Assembly: GCA_021201825.1 (NCBI GenBank)
Contig: JAJQED010000030.1
Coordinates: 1-64,000 of the forward strand
Reading direction: 5' to 3'
Origin: Alistipes sp.
GTDB taxonomy: Bacteria; Bacteroidota; Bacteroidia; Bacteroidales; Rikenellaceae
DNA length: 64,000 bases
Shown: piece by piece, positions 33,913-41,957 of the stretch
Layout of the letters: each line of letters opens with the position of its first letter
How positions within the stretch are numbered: the first letter of the stretch is position 1
Translations under genes and position numbers: made by a program
Notes under the pieces: model-generated
What the model was told of the DNA's origin: nothing
Seen by the model: the letters and a program-made list of their open reading frames with translations, nothing else
Databases searched by the model: none

Positions 33913-34286
33913 CCATAATGGTTAATTTTAAATAGTTAAATCATCTCATAATATTTTAATCTTCTAATTATATCTATATAGGATTTGCCCTCTCAGAATC
34001 AAAAAACATGGTAATCGAGCGCAAATGAAAGAGGAATGCCACTCGGCTTTCCCCTTTGCAGTTGCACCATTAAACATTATAGTTTTATGAATGAAATAAT
34101 ATCTCACAGCCGAGAATCGGCATCGAATATCAAACCCCTATCATCTTTATTTCCAGTAATAAAGATACAAAATCGAAGCGAGAAAAACTAATGACCGCAA
34201 CACTTTTTCAGAACATTTTGAGTTACGGCTCAAAAGAGCTCTTATCGGCTTTATTTGGGCTCAGAATTCCAATTATTCTGTTTCAT

Positions 34287-34379
34287 CAATTAGATGTCGA
34301 TTATATGGTTTCAGTATCTAATAGAAGTCGGAAATGTGTTTTTCAGTTCTAACAGAGGTTGAAAATACGTTTTTATGCA
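34287..34379. repeat. Imperfect tandem repeats with 31-bp period
   Basis: The two clearest copies start at 34318 and 34349: CTAATAGAAGTCGGAAATGT and CTAACAGAGGTTGAAAATAC, each continuing with GTTTTT. They agree at 20 of 26 positions, and all six differences are transitions. A third, weaker copy starts at 34287 (CAATTAGATGTCGATTATAT). All are directly upstream of the promoter of the gene at 34421. Confidence 0.6.
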
Positions 34380-34387
34380 CTATTAGA

Positions 34388-34395
34388 TATATTTG
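34388..34395 (+). promoter_or_regulatory. -7 box of the gene at 34421
   Basis: TATATTTG matches TAnnTTTG exactly, 26 bases before the ATG. The repeats at 34287-34379 end 8 bp upstream, so a bound protein would cover the -33 region. Confidence 0.55.
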
Positions 34396-34420
34396 TATCA
34401 TTGATATAATTTATAACGCT

Positions 34421-35356
34421 ATGAGCCTAAAAGATAAAGGCAATGCTTGGAAGTTAGTATATGCCGCACTTGTAATGGTTGAAGATGCGCCTAAAATCGA
34501 AGAAGGGTATATAGAAGATGACGAGGGTAATTTGCAGGATATATCTGTTGCTTTAAATCCTAAAGACCTCAAATTAAATATTAGAGATAAAGAGGATGAA
34601 AATATAGAGTTTTGGGAAATTGATTTTTCTGATGCTCTCCAGACCTTTGTTCACGAATATGAGAAAGGGAAGATACCCATTCCTTTTTCTTATGAATATT
34701 ATTTGCATAACGAGGATATTATAGAAACCATCGAGGCTTACGGGTTGAATGTAGAGAAATTTTGGTTCGCAATCGTGGCTATCTATTGGCTCACACAGAT
34801 ACGATGTATGAATGTTCTCAAGCCAGAGGGAAACACAGGCGAACAGATGCGAAAACTAAGCGAATATCTGCAAAGCATAGACAGCTTCACGATAACAGCC
34901 GAGGGTAAAAAGAAACTGGTTATTAACGATGTGGGAGTTATCAGATATTTACAGGGATTTCTGGATGAATTAATTGTAGAATCCGATAATGGATTTATGA
35001 ACGGTTATTCTATTAATCACAGAAAGCAAGGTGATCATTTGGAATCGACTTCCGTTCAAATGTGGTTCGCCGCAGAGCGATATTTAAAATTGTTCGAGAA
35101 TCTTGAACTTCCAACTATTCGGGCAATAGGGAGTGAGGTAAAATATAAAGATAAATGGGATAAACGGAACTCATCAACTGGCGGTAATAAAACTGTATCT
35201 TATAATAAAATGCTGTTGATTTCTCGGCTTATGTATTTCACAAAACTAACCAGAAACGAGAACTTCTTATATGTCGATGATTCTCTAAAAGGAATCGTAA
35301 AACAGTATAGAAATTTAGAAATCAATACTTATCATCCAAAATATTGGGGATTTTAG
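34421..35356 (+). CDS. Protein of unknown function on the element (311 aa)
   Basis: Protein of 311 residues, not recognised. The start was set at MSLKDKGNAWKLVYAALVM, downstream of a TATATTTG promoter box, because the earlier in-frame start lies in the repeat region. The first third is acidic (EDAPKIEEGYIEDDEG), the middle helical with Trp (NVEKFWFAIVAIYWLTQ), the C-terminal third basic (EVKYKDKWDKRNSSTGGNKT, then RLMYFTKLTRNEN). No signal peptide, no membrane helix, no catalytic motif. It follows iteron-like repeats, so a DNA-binding or initiator role is possible (inference). The gene at 35466 follows after 109 bp on the same strand. Confidence 0.7.
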   Translation: MSLKDKGNAWKLVYAALVMVEDAPKIEEGYIEDDEGNLQDISVALNPKDLKLNIRDKEDENIEFWEIDFSDALQTFVHEYEKGKIPIPFSYEYYLHNEDIIETIEAYGLNVEKFWFAIVAIYWLTQIRCMNVLKPEGNTGEQMRKLSEYLQSIDSFTITAEGKKKLVINDVGVIRYLQGFLDELIVESDNGFMNGYSINHRKQGDHLESTSVQMWFAAERYLKLFENLELPTIRAIGSEVKYKDKWDKRNSSTGGNKTVSYNKMLLISRLMYFTKLTRNENFLYVDDSLKGIVKQYRNLEINTYHPKYWGF

Positions 35357-35465
35357 CAGGGGGAGTAACTCCTGGCTGAATTTTACTCCTGAAACCCCTT
35401 GAAACCTTGAAATTTCTTTGTGGTGTGGGAGCGATGTTGCTCCCCGATTAAAAAACATTACAAAG

Positions 35466-35981
35466 ATGAAAAACGTAAAAGAAAATGCAGGAATGTCCGC
35501 AAGCGAATTGGTTAACACAAATGTTAATGAAGGCACTTCAAAAGGTAACAAGAAAATTACAGGAACACAGAAACGTCAGGCTATCCCTGCTATGTGGCGG
35601 GTATTAGGTAGAGCGAAAAAGACTTTTGATGCTCAGTTGGATAAAAACAACGCGACTAAGCTTAGGTGTATCGAAGCCTATCTGACTTCTGAGATGAATG
35701 ATTCCTCGAAATTCTGGGGCGAATTTATGGAGCAAGTTGAAAAACTCCTCGACAGTCGTAAATATTTGCGTGACTGTCAGCACTTAGGTTACGATGCCGC
35801 CAATGTTGCAGAACACATTGTTTTTCTCGGTAGCGCAATGCTGAACAAGGTGCTGAAATATGGAGTTCAAAATGTTCTCGGCAACGACCTGATGCTTTAC
35901 AGCGAGAAATTCACACCAAAAGATGCAGAAATGTATCGTGAAAGAATTACTGCTTTCCTCAAGGATGAACAGGTAGCGTAA
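35466..35981 (+). CDS. Protein of unknown function on the element (171 aa)
   Basis: Protein of 171 residues, not recognised. Start at MKNVKENAGMSASELVN; a longer frame adds 16 residues without support. The first 45 residues are polar, low-complexity and probably disordered, rich in Asn, Thr and Lys. From about 50 on it is helical: AMWRVLGRAKKTFDAQLDK, FWGEFMEQVEKLLDSRKYL and MLYSEKFTPKDAEMYRERIT. No catalytic motif. It follows the 311-residue gene in the same direction and ends shortly before the terminator facing the integrase. It may act with the previous gene; there is no direct evidence. Confidence 0.68.
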   Translation: MKNVKENAGMSASELVNTNVNEGTSKGNKKITGTQKRQAIPAMWRVLGRAKKTFDAQLDKNNATKLRCIEAYLTSEMNDSSKFWGEFMEQVEKLLDSRKYLRDCQHLGYDAANVAEHIVFLGSAMLNKVLKYGVQNVLGNDLMLYSEKFTPKDAEMYRERITAFLKDEQVA

Positions 35982-36008
35982 TTCTTTTAGCGGTGGCTTT
36001 AAAGAACA

Positions 36009-36037
36009 GGGGACACGCGAGTGCCCCCTTTCTTTTT
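36009..36037 (+). terminator. Terminator between convergent genes
   Basis: GGGG-A-CAC and GTG-CCCC (36009-36027) with a GCGA loop and one bulged A, followed by TTTCTTTTTA. It ends the 35466 gene transcript and overlaps the last codon of the integrase read from the other strand. Confidence 0.65.
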
Positions 36038-37247
36038 ATAGCAAATTCCTCATCGCCTCGTCTATCTGTGAGTTCTCAAAGCTATTGAGATAAATTTGAG
36101 TGGTCGCAAGGTCTGAATGACCTAAACTTTCTGATATTATGGCAATATTCACTCCCGACTTCTTTAGAACGGTTGCATAGGTATGACGAGCCACATAGGT
36201 TGTTAGCGGAAACGGTAGCCCTATCTCCTTACCGATAGCTTTCAGGCAATAATTGACTTTACGAAGTGTCTTTACGATCCTGTTGAATTTCTGTTGGTCA
36301 GTTTTGTGAATGTTGGTGTTGAATATAGGGAAGATATAATCCTCATCATCGTAGAACGGACTGGTGTATCGCTCCATTATCTCGGTGGCCTGTGGCGTAA
36401 GGCTGAACGATAATAATTTCTGTGTCTTATGTCGGGAATAGTAAACCCTCCCGTTAATCACGTCCTTATGGCGCAACCTCGCTATGTCGTTATAGTTCAT
36501 CCCTGCGGTAAAGTATGAGAACAGGAATACATCTTTTGCCAACTGTTTATAGCGTGACCTGTAATTATGAGGGATTTCGAGAGCGATAATTTTCTGAAAG
36601 CTCTCTTTGGTAATCGACCGTTTACGTGTCGGTGTCCACAAACTGCCGACCTTAAATTGAATGAACGGATTTTGCTTAGGTACGATTACACCCTCTTTAA
36701 CCGCTTTGTTATAAATGGCCTTAAAGACGGCGAATCGTGTCGCTATGCTGTTATCGCTATTTCCCCGTTCGCGCAAATACAATTCAAAACCTTTCAGATA
36801 GTCCATATCGACCGCCTCTAACGCTATTTTTGCAGACTTGTAAGCGTTCAATGAGGCAACGACGGATTTATGTTTTGACGAGGAACTGTATTTGCCGAGC
36901 GATTCCAGACGCTCTATCTCCTTATTGAAAGCGTCCTCTATCGTGATTGTGAGCCTGTGGCCTTTCGCCTCAAATAAAGTGTTAAAATTGACTTCGATTT
37001 CCAACGCCTCAAGACGTTTGATTTTCTTATTATAAACCTCCAGAGCGTTTTCAATTTTGCTTTGAAGCGTTCTCCTGTCTGGACAGTTTGCCGTGAGCAT
37101 TTGTGCCTCGAAATCCCAATTGCGGGCTTCAACGGATAATTCCAACGAAACCTGTTTTGTGATGCGTTGGTGTGTGAATCGAAGAAACAACGGAGACAAG
37201 CCGTCCTTAGATACTTTGTCTTTGCGACAAACAACTTTGATTTTCAT
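36036..37247 (-). CDS. Tyrosine recombinase/integrase of the element
   Basis: Site-specific recombinase of 403 residues that should integrate and excise the element at tRNA-Thr. Start at MKIKVVCRKDKVSKDG. N-terminal arm-binding and SAM-like core-binding regions (about 1-210) precede the catalytic domain. Catalytic residues: Lys274 in SRHKTQK, Arg354 in YVARHTYAT, His377 in GHSDLATTQIYLNSF and the nucleophile Tyr386 in the same block. The first Arg of the usual R-K-H-R-H-Y set, expected in FLFSYFTAGMNYNDIA, is Ala248. CTnDOT-type integrases also deviate at this position. Arm-type repeats lie just upstream of the start, so it is likely autoregulated. Confidence 0.92.
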   Translation of the reverse strand: MKIKVVCRKDKVSKDGLSPLFLRFTHQRITKQVSLELSVEARNWDFEAQMLTANCPDRRTLQSKIENALEVYNKKIKRLEALEIEVNFNTLFEAKGHRLTITIEDAFNKEIERLESLGKYSSSSKHKSVVASLNAYKSAKIALEAVDMDYLKGFELYLRERGNSDNSIATRFAVFKAIYNKAVKEGVIVPKQNPFIQFKVGSLWTPTRKRSITKESFQKIIALEIPHNYRSRYKQLAKDVFLFSYFTAGMNYNDIARLRHKDVINGRVYYSRHKTQKLLSFSLTPQATEIMERYTSPFYDDEDYIFPIFNTNIHKTDQQKFNRIVKTLRKVNYCLKAIGKEIGLPFPLTTYVARHTYATVLKKSGVNIAIISESLGHSDLATTQIYLNSFENSQIDEAMRNLL

Positions 37248-37289
37248 GCGCTTAGATATTGCGCAAGCAATTTGGATAGGCGGATTCGA

Positions 37290-37310
37290 GGTACAACAAA
37301 TGGTACAACA
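37290..37310. repeat. Right arm-type repeat pair (GGTACAACA)
   Basis: GGTACAACA at 37290-37298 and 37302-37310 with 12-bp period, same orientation as the left pair at 27955-27975. They lie 43 bp upstream of the integrase start and 118 bp before the right attachment repeat, fitting integrase arm-binding sites and autoregulation. Confidence 0.7.
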
Positions 37311-37428
37311 TTCCACTCAAAAGTCGTTTTGTGACCGTTTTATCTATACATAACCAGAATGCCACAAAATAGAAAATCCCCGATAACTCTCACATTATCA
37401 AGGAATTTATCAATCCGCAAACCTTTCC

Positions 37429-37476
37429 ACCTCTTCATTACGAGTGAAACGCTCTACCAACTGAGCTATTGCGGCC
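37429..37476. repeat. Right attachment site (tRNA-Thr 5' fragment)
   Basis: 48-bp copy identical to 27854-27901: tRNA-Thr 5' end, D-arm and anticodon arm, without the T-arm and 3' acceptor strand. It is not a working tRNA. Its right flank contains a GATATTTG box (minus strand, 37506-37513), one base off TAnnTTTG, likely the native tRNA-Thr promoter. Confidence 0.9.
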
Positions 37477-37564
37477 GCAGCGGCACCCGGGCCGCCTACA
37501 GGCTGCAAATATCACAATTTTTTGTTAAAAATCATTATCTTCGGCACGGAAATCTAACCCCCGG

Positions 37565-39013
37565 ATGATAACTTTCGCCGTTTGTTTCGCCCTGCTCACC
37601 GTATCGTACTTCACCTACGGGCGGTACCTCGAGAAAATGTTCGGGGCGGACCCCTCCAGGGCTGTCCCGTCCGAAGCCGCGTTCGACGGTGTGGATTACG
37701 TTCCGCTTCCCAAATGGAAAACTTTCCTTATCCAGCTGCTTAATATCGCCGGGCTCGGGCCGATCTTCGGGGCTATTCTGGGCGCGGTTTACGGGCCAGT
37801 GTCTTTCCTTTGGATCACCCTCGGCGGGATATTCTTCGGTGCGATGCACGATTACCTGGCCGGGATGATCTCACTGCGGAACGACGGGTTGAGCCTGCCC
37901 GAGATCGTGGGTAAATATCTCGGTACGGGCGTGAAGCAATTCATGAGGATATTCACCGTATTCCTAATGGTATTGGTGGGGGCGGTATTTATGCTCGGTC
38001 CGGCGGACATCCTCGGTAATCTCACGAAATTTACCGAACTCAATTTGGGTGCTTTCACCATTCCCAATTTCTGGGTATGGGTCATACTGGTATACTACAT
38101 ACTTGCCACGCTCTTGCCGGTGGACAAGATCATCGGCAGGGTATATCCCGTGTTCGGGGCCGCGTTGATAATCATGGCCGTTGGTATTTTCTTCGTGCTG
38201 GTAACGGGCGGTTATAGTGTTCCGGAGCTGACGACGTTCAAAAACATGAACGCCGACGCAGATAAGTTCCCCATAATCCCCACGCTCTTCATAACCATAG
38301 CCTGCGGTGCTATTTCCGGGTTCCATGCTACGCAGTCCCCGCTTATGGCGCGGTGCCTTACAAATGAAAAACAGGGGCGCCCCGTGTTTTTCGGGGCTAT
38401 GATCTCCGAGAGCCTTATCGCCCTGGTATGGGCGGCCATAGCTATGGCATTCTTCGGTGGGGTGGAGGCCCTTAATTCGCAGTTGGCCGATAACGGGAAC
38501 AACGCCGCCGCAGTGGTGGACCTGATCGCCAATACGACGCTCGGCCGGGTAGGCGCCGTACTGGCTCTTTTAGGGGTTGTTGCCGCACCGGTTTCTTCGG
38601 GGGATACCGCATTCAGGAGCGCGAGGCTGATAATCGCCGATTTTCTCCGGCTGGAACAGCGGACTTTGCGGAAAAGGCTATACATTTGCATTCCCCTGTT
38701 CGTTGTCGGGTTCGGCATTACGCTGGTACGGTTCGATGTGGTGTGGAGGTATTTCGCTTGGGCCAACCAGACGCTGGCGGCGGTCACGCTGTGGATGGTC
38801 GTGGTTTACCTGCACCGTAAGGGCAAACGCTGCATAGTGGCGATGGTGCCCGCGGTGGTAATGACGTTCATAACGGCCGATTACCTGTTCACTTCCGGGC
38901 AGATGCTCGGCATGGACCGTACGGCGGGGGCAGTTTTAGGCGGGGTGGTTACCGCCGTCATATTAGGTTTTTGCATCGCCAGGATGAGGAAAAATGAGAA
39001 AAGCGCAACTTAG
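37565..39013 (+). CDS. CstA-family transporter (carbon starvation protein, short form)
   Basis: Integral membrane transporter of 482 residues with about 13 helices. CstA-family features: VSYFTYGRYLEKMFGADPS, the YVPLPKWKTFLIQLLNIAG segment, FGAMHDYLAGMISLR, and GFHATQSPLMARCL in the middle. It is shorter than the E. coli type (about 700 residues), which lack is usual for Bacteroidota members. Family members import pyruvate or peptides; substrate here is not known. The next gene overlaps its end by 20 bp, so both are co-transcribed. The gene starts 88 bp after the element end, so the element replaced or moved its original upstream region. Confidence 0.9.
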   Translation: MITFAVCFALLTVSYFTYGRYLEKMFGADPSRAVPSEAAFDGVDYVPLPKWKTFLIQLLNIAGLGPIFGAILGAVYGPVSFLWITLGGIFFGAMHDYLAGMISLRNDGLSLPEIVGKYLGTGVKQFMRIFTVFLMVLVGAVFMLGPADILGNLTKFTELNLGAFTIPNFWVWVILVYYILATLLPVDKIIGRVYPVFGAALIIMAVGIFFVLVTGGYSVPELTTFKNMNADADKFPIIPTLFITIACGAISGFHATQSPLMARCLTNEKQGRPVFFGAMISESLIALVWAAIAMAFFGGVEALNSQLADNGNNAAAVVDLIANTTLGRVGAVLALLGVVAAPVSSGDTAFRSARLIIADFLRLEQRTLRKRLYICIPLFVVGFGITLVRFDVVWRYFAWANQTLAAVTLWMVVVYLHRKGKRCIVAMVPAVVMTFITADYLFTSGQMLGMDRTAGAVLGGVVTAVILGFCIARMRKNEKSAT

Positions 39014-39698
39014 ACCCACCGCAGAGAACACTTACCGCGTATTTTATACGGAGTCGGGAGAGGGTATCCCGTGCGATTTCGGGCAGGCACTCGCCCGTTC
39101 GCAGGATCAGGAAAAGGAGGGTGATATAGAGGGGGCTTGCAATACCCGGTTCGTGGCGTTCCAGCAGTTGATGGATCTGATCCCCGATTCGACCGATACG
39201 GAGCTGGACTGGGACGATGCCAATAGCCGCGACGCTATGCTGGTGCTCAGTTTTTCGGCTATCGACCATTTCCTTATAGGCGATTTCGAGATGTGCGCCG
39301 CTATGCTCGAGATGCTTCTGGAGCTCGACCCGGAGGACCACCTCGATGCTTCCAAACGCCTGGCCTATGCCTATGTCGCCCTGGAGGAATACGATTCGTT
39401 CGACGAAGTGATCAACGACGTGAGCGACAAATACGCCGACAAGGAATTGCTGGCCTTGTGGAGTGAATTCCGCCGCACCGGCAAGATACCGGCAGGGGAA
39501 TTGAGGCGGTTTAAAAAAAGTTTCGCTGTCTACTACGACGAATTCACGGCCGACGACCATCCGGTCGACGAGACCTACCTCAAGGATATAGAAGCCCTCA
39601 CCCCCGCCCGGGAGACCCTGGCAAGGGAGCTGTGGCTACAGACTGAACATCTCTGGAAACTTTTCCCCGAATTTATAGAGGCCCTGCGGACGGCCTGA
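38994..39698 (+). CDS. TPR-like helical protein of unknown function
   Basis: Protein of 234 residues, mostly helical and acidic. Repeated helices such as AIDHFLIGDFEMCAAMLEM and LDASKRLAYAYVALEEYDSF look like TPR units. No signal peptide or catalytic motif. It overlaps the CstA gene by 20 bp and the radical SAM gene follows after 19 nt, so it sits in a three-gene unit. A scaffold or regulatory role for one of the two neighbours is possible; there is no direct evidence. Confidence 0.72.
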   Translation: MRKAQLRPTAENTYRVFYTESGEGIPCDFGQALARSQDQEKEGDIEGACNTRFVAFQQLMDLIPDSTDTELDWDDANSRDAMLVLSFSAIDHFLIGDFEMCAAMLEMLLELDPEDHLDASKRLAYAYVALEEYDSFDEVINDVSDKYADKELLALWSEFRRTGKIPAGELRRFKKSFAVYYDEFTADDHPVDETYLKDIEALTPARETLARELWLQTEHLWKLFPEFIEALRTA

Positions 39699-39717
39699 AC
39701 CGTTAGCCGCACACGGT

Positions 39718-40674
39718 ATGCAAAGCGAGGCTAAATACCCGTGGGGGGACGACCGCCGGTTCAATTCCTATGCGGGCTACATCCGTAAGCGGTTCGGCGG
39801 GCGGGTACAGAAAGTGACCGTCAACGCCGGGTTCACCTGTCCCAACCGGGACGGGACGGTGGGTATCGGCGGGTGCACTTTCTGTGACAACGCCGCTTTT
39901 ACCCCCTCTTATTGTATGTCGGGCGGGGATATTGCATGGCAGCTACGTGAGGGGATGGAATTCCACCGGGGCCGCTACCGCCGCGCCGGTACCTACCTGG
40001 CATACTTCCAGTCCTTTTCCAATACCTACGCCCCGATCGACAGGCTCCGGGAAATATATTCTGCGGCGTTGGCCGTACCCGGTATAGAAGGGATCGTCGT
40101 CGGCACCCGGCCGGATTGCGTCAACGCCGAAAAGCTCGATTTCTTTGCCGGTTTGGCCCGGGAAAAATATGTGGCGATAGAGTACGGGATCGAGTCGTGT
40201 TACGACGAGACTTTGCGGGCCATTAACCGGGGGCACGATTTCGAGTGCGCACGCCGGGCGGTGGAGATGACTGCCGAACGGGGCATCCCGGTCGGCGCCC
40301 ATTTTATACTCGGGTTTCCGGGAGAGACGGACGGTATGCTGATCGGGCAAACCGGCCTTATCAATTCCCTGCCGCTGACCTCCGTGAAGTTCCACCAGCT
40401 CCAGATCTTCAAGGGGACCGCAATGTGCCGCCAGTGGGAGCAGGACCCGTCCCGGTTCCGGTTCAGGGAGCTGGACGAGTACCTCGAATTGTTCTCGCAG
40501 ATACTGCGCCGGCTACGTCCCGGCATTGCCATCGAACGGTTCGCGGGCGAAGCCCCGCCCCGGTTCCATGCCGGCCCTACATGGGGCCTGATCCGCAACG
40601 ACCAATTGCTGGCCCGGCTGGAAGACCACCTCGAGCGGAACGGCTATTTCCAGGGCCAGCTATACGGCCGATGA
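39718..40674 (+). CDS. TIGR01212-family radical SAM protein (YhcC-like)
   Basis: Radical SAM enzyme of 318 residues. The cluster-binding motif is atypical and family-specific: FTCPNRDGTVGIGGCTFCD (Cys, then CxxC). Other conserved parts: EYGIESCYDETLRAINRGHD and LGFPGETDGM, then VKFHQLQIFKGT. This YhcC/TIGR01212 group is conserved in bacteria, function not firmly known. It ends the short operon begun by cstA. The first residues (MQSEAKYPWGDDRRFN) are typical of the family, supporting the start. Confidence 0.9.
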   Translation: MQSEAKYPWGDDRRFNSYAGYIRKRFGGRVQKVTVNAGFTCPNRDGTVGIGGCTFCDNAAFTPSYCMSGGDIAWQLREGMEFHRGRYRRAGTYLAYFQSFSNTYAPIDRLREIYSAALAVPGIEGIVVGTRPDCVNAEKLDFFAGLAREKYVAIEYGIESCYDETLRAINRGHDFECARRAVEMTAERGIPVGAHFILGFPGETDGMLIGQTGLINSLPLTSVKFHQLQIFKGTAMCRQWEQDPSRFRFRELDEYLELFSQILRRLRPGIAIERFAGEAPPRFHAGPTWGLIRNDQLLARLEDHLERNGYFQGQLYGR

Positions 40675-40693
40675 TCCGACCCGCCGCCTGTGA

Positions 40694-41890
40694 TCAATTC
40701 GCACCGGCCGTCAATATTTCCAGTCCCGCATCGAGCCATGTGTCTATGTCGTCCGGGTAATTCTGGTCGGTACGTACCTCGCTCCGTTTTCGTCCGAGCC
40801 GCACGATCACAGCATTATATTCCGGAAGCGCAAAAACGTACTGCCCGAGAATTCCCCGCATATATGGTATTTGCATTCCGTCCCTTTCCAGTATCCAGAA
40901 CTGGTAACCGTAATTCACGTTCGGTGAATCCCCGTACTCGGACAGGAGCCATGTAGCGGGCGCCATCGCCTTGTCCATATACCATTGCGGGACCAGCTCT
41001 TTCCCGTTCCAGCTTCCCCGTTGGAGCATAAGTTTGCCGAACCGTGCGAAATCGCGGGCATTGGAATTGAAACAGCAATAGGCTTTCTCCATACCGCCGG
41101 GGTGGTCGAGGCTCCATAATGCGTCATACTCGGCACCGATCGGTATCCATAGTTTCTGTGAAGCATATTCGCTTAGGGTCTTGCCTGTGGCCTGGCTGAG
41201 GATCTGGCCTAGCATCTGGGTAACCCCGCTTTGGTAAACCGTCCGATAACCCGGCCGGGAAACCTGCTTCAACCCGGCGACCTGTCCCCGCAGGTCTTTG
41301 CCGTAATAGGCTTTCGTGGTCGGGGAGATAATGCCCGAATAACCCTCGTCCCACCGGATGCCGGCGCTCATTGTCAGCAGGTCTTCAATGGTCATGACCC
41401 GGCCGTCGAAAACTTCGATCCACGGCAGGAAATCCGCTACCGGCTGGTCCGTACCTTTGACATACCCGTCCGCTATCGCCGCACCGACCATCATCGACAC
41501 TATGCTTTTGGCCATGGAGAAAGAATTGCTGTAGGATGCCGGCCCATAACCGTCCCAATACTGCTCGAACAGCAGCGAGTCGTCCCGAATAATAAGGAAC
41601 GCCACCGTCTCCAGTTCTTCGAACCGGTCACGATACCGTTCATCTATCCTGCAGGTCCCGTAATCCGTTGCCGTTGGCCACGGCTGAGGCAGCCCCGCTT
41701 CCACTATCCGGTTTTCGAAGATCGTGAACTGGTCGATCTTAGGTTTGAGATGCACCAGCGCGCGACGCATATAATATGTCGACGGCAAGGCCAGCAATAA
41801 TATTATCGCAAGCCCTACAACGGCGGCAATGACAATCAGTAACTTTTTGGTTCTTCCCACGGTTATCCGGTTTTTACGAAAGTTAATCAA
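40694..41890 (-). CDS. Beta-lactamase-fold serine hydrolase, membrane-anchored
   Basis: Hydrolase of 398 residues with an N-terminal membrane helix (KLLIVIAAVVGLAIILLLA), so it faces the periplasm. Class C/esterase fold: SxxK with Ser125 and Lys128 in SFSMAKSI, a Tyr-x-Ser motif in TVYQSGVTQM, and a late block EYNAVIVRLGRK. This fits penicillin-binding-protein-like esterases or peptidases rather than a resistance enzyme. It is convergent with the radical SAM gene. No partner gene is near; substrate unknown. Confidence 0.85.
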   Translation of the reverse strand: MINFRKNRITVGRTKKLLIVIAAVVGLAIILLLALPSTYYMRRALVHLKPKIDQFTIFENRIVEAGLPQPWPTATDYGTCRIDERYRDRFEELETVAFLIIRDDSLLFEQYWDGYGPASYSNSFSMAKSIVSMMVGAAIADGYVKGTDQPVADFLPWIEVFDGRVMTIEDLLTMSAGIRWDEGYSGIISPTTKAYYGKDLRGQVAGLKQVSRPGYRTVYQSGVTQMLGQILSQATGKTLSEYASQKLWIPIGAEYDALWSLDHPGGMEKAYCCFNSNARDFARFGKLMLQRGSWNGKELVPQWYMDKAMAPATWLLSEYGDSPNVNYGYQFWILERDGMQIPYMRGILGQYVFALPEYNAVIVRLGRKRSEVRTDQNYPDDIDTWLDAGLEILTAGAN

Positions 41891-41907
41891 ATATATCGGT
41901 CCGGGAT

Positions 41908-41937
41908 AAAAAAGGCCACGCCCGGATGTGCGTGGCC
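41908..41937 (-). terminator. Terminator of the decarboxylase cluster
   Basis: GGCCACG (41914-41920) pairs with CGTGGCC (41931-41937); on the minus strand the hairpin is followed by TTTTTTATC. It lies 20 nt after the stop of the beta subunit gene. Confidence 0.8.
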
Positions 41938-41957
41938 CTTTATGGTTTGCCCGCGGG

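Larger units (their letters stand above)
33913..34420. other. 508 bp divergent region, candidate origin/control region
   Basis: No gene. It lies between divergent genes and holds a small hairpin (GCCGA-GAA-TCGGC, 34109-34121), an AT-rich stretch around 33920-33980, the 31-bp-period repeats at 34287-34379 and a TATATTTG -7 box at 34388-34395. This arrangement resembles a replication or transfer origin with iterons, or a regulator-bound promoter. Confidence 0.45.
27854..37476. mobile_element. Integrative element in tRNA-Thr (about 9.6 kb)
   Basis: A 48-bp direct repeat marks both ends. Between them the sequence is visibly AT-richer than the flanks and carries a tyrosine integrase next to the right end, GGTACAACA arm-type repeats near both ends, a helicase-like gene, a repeat array resembling an iteron/origin region, two unknown genes and cargo (TIR protein, secreted protein remnant, lipoprotein with LytTR regulator, small orphan). 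No relaxase, coupling protein or secretion genes and no capsid genes are visible, so it would have to be mobilised by another element or move as a satellite. The core genes occur in the order helicase-(origin)-two unknowns-integrase. Confidence 0.88.

Noticed and set aside
34198-34286. Further 31-bp units upstream of the repeat array
   Set aside because: A possible extension at 34229 and 34260 fits the period but not the sequence; only the three copies from 34287 on are reported.
37429-37476. Second tRNA-Thr gene
   Set aside because: Only the 5' half is present; T-arm and 3' acceptor strand are missing, so it is the attachment-site copy.
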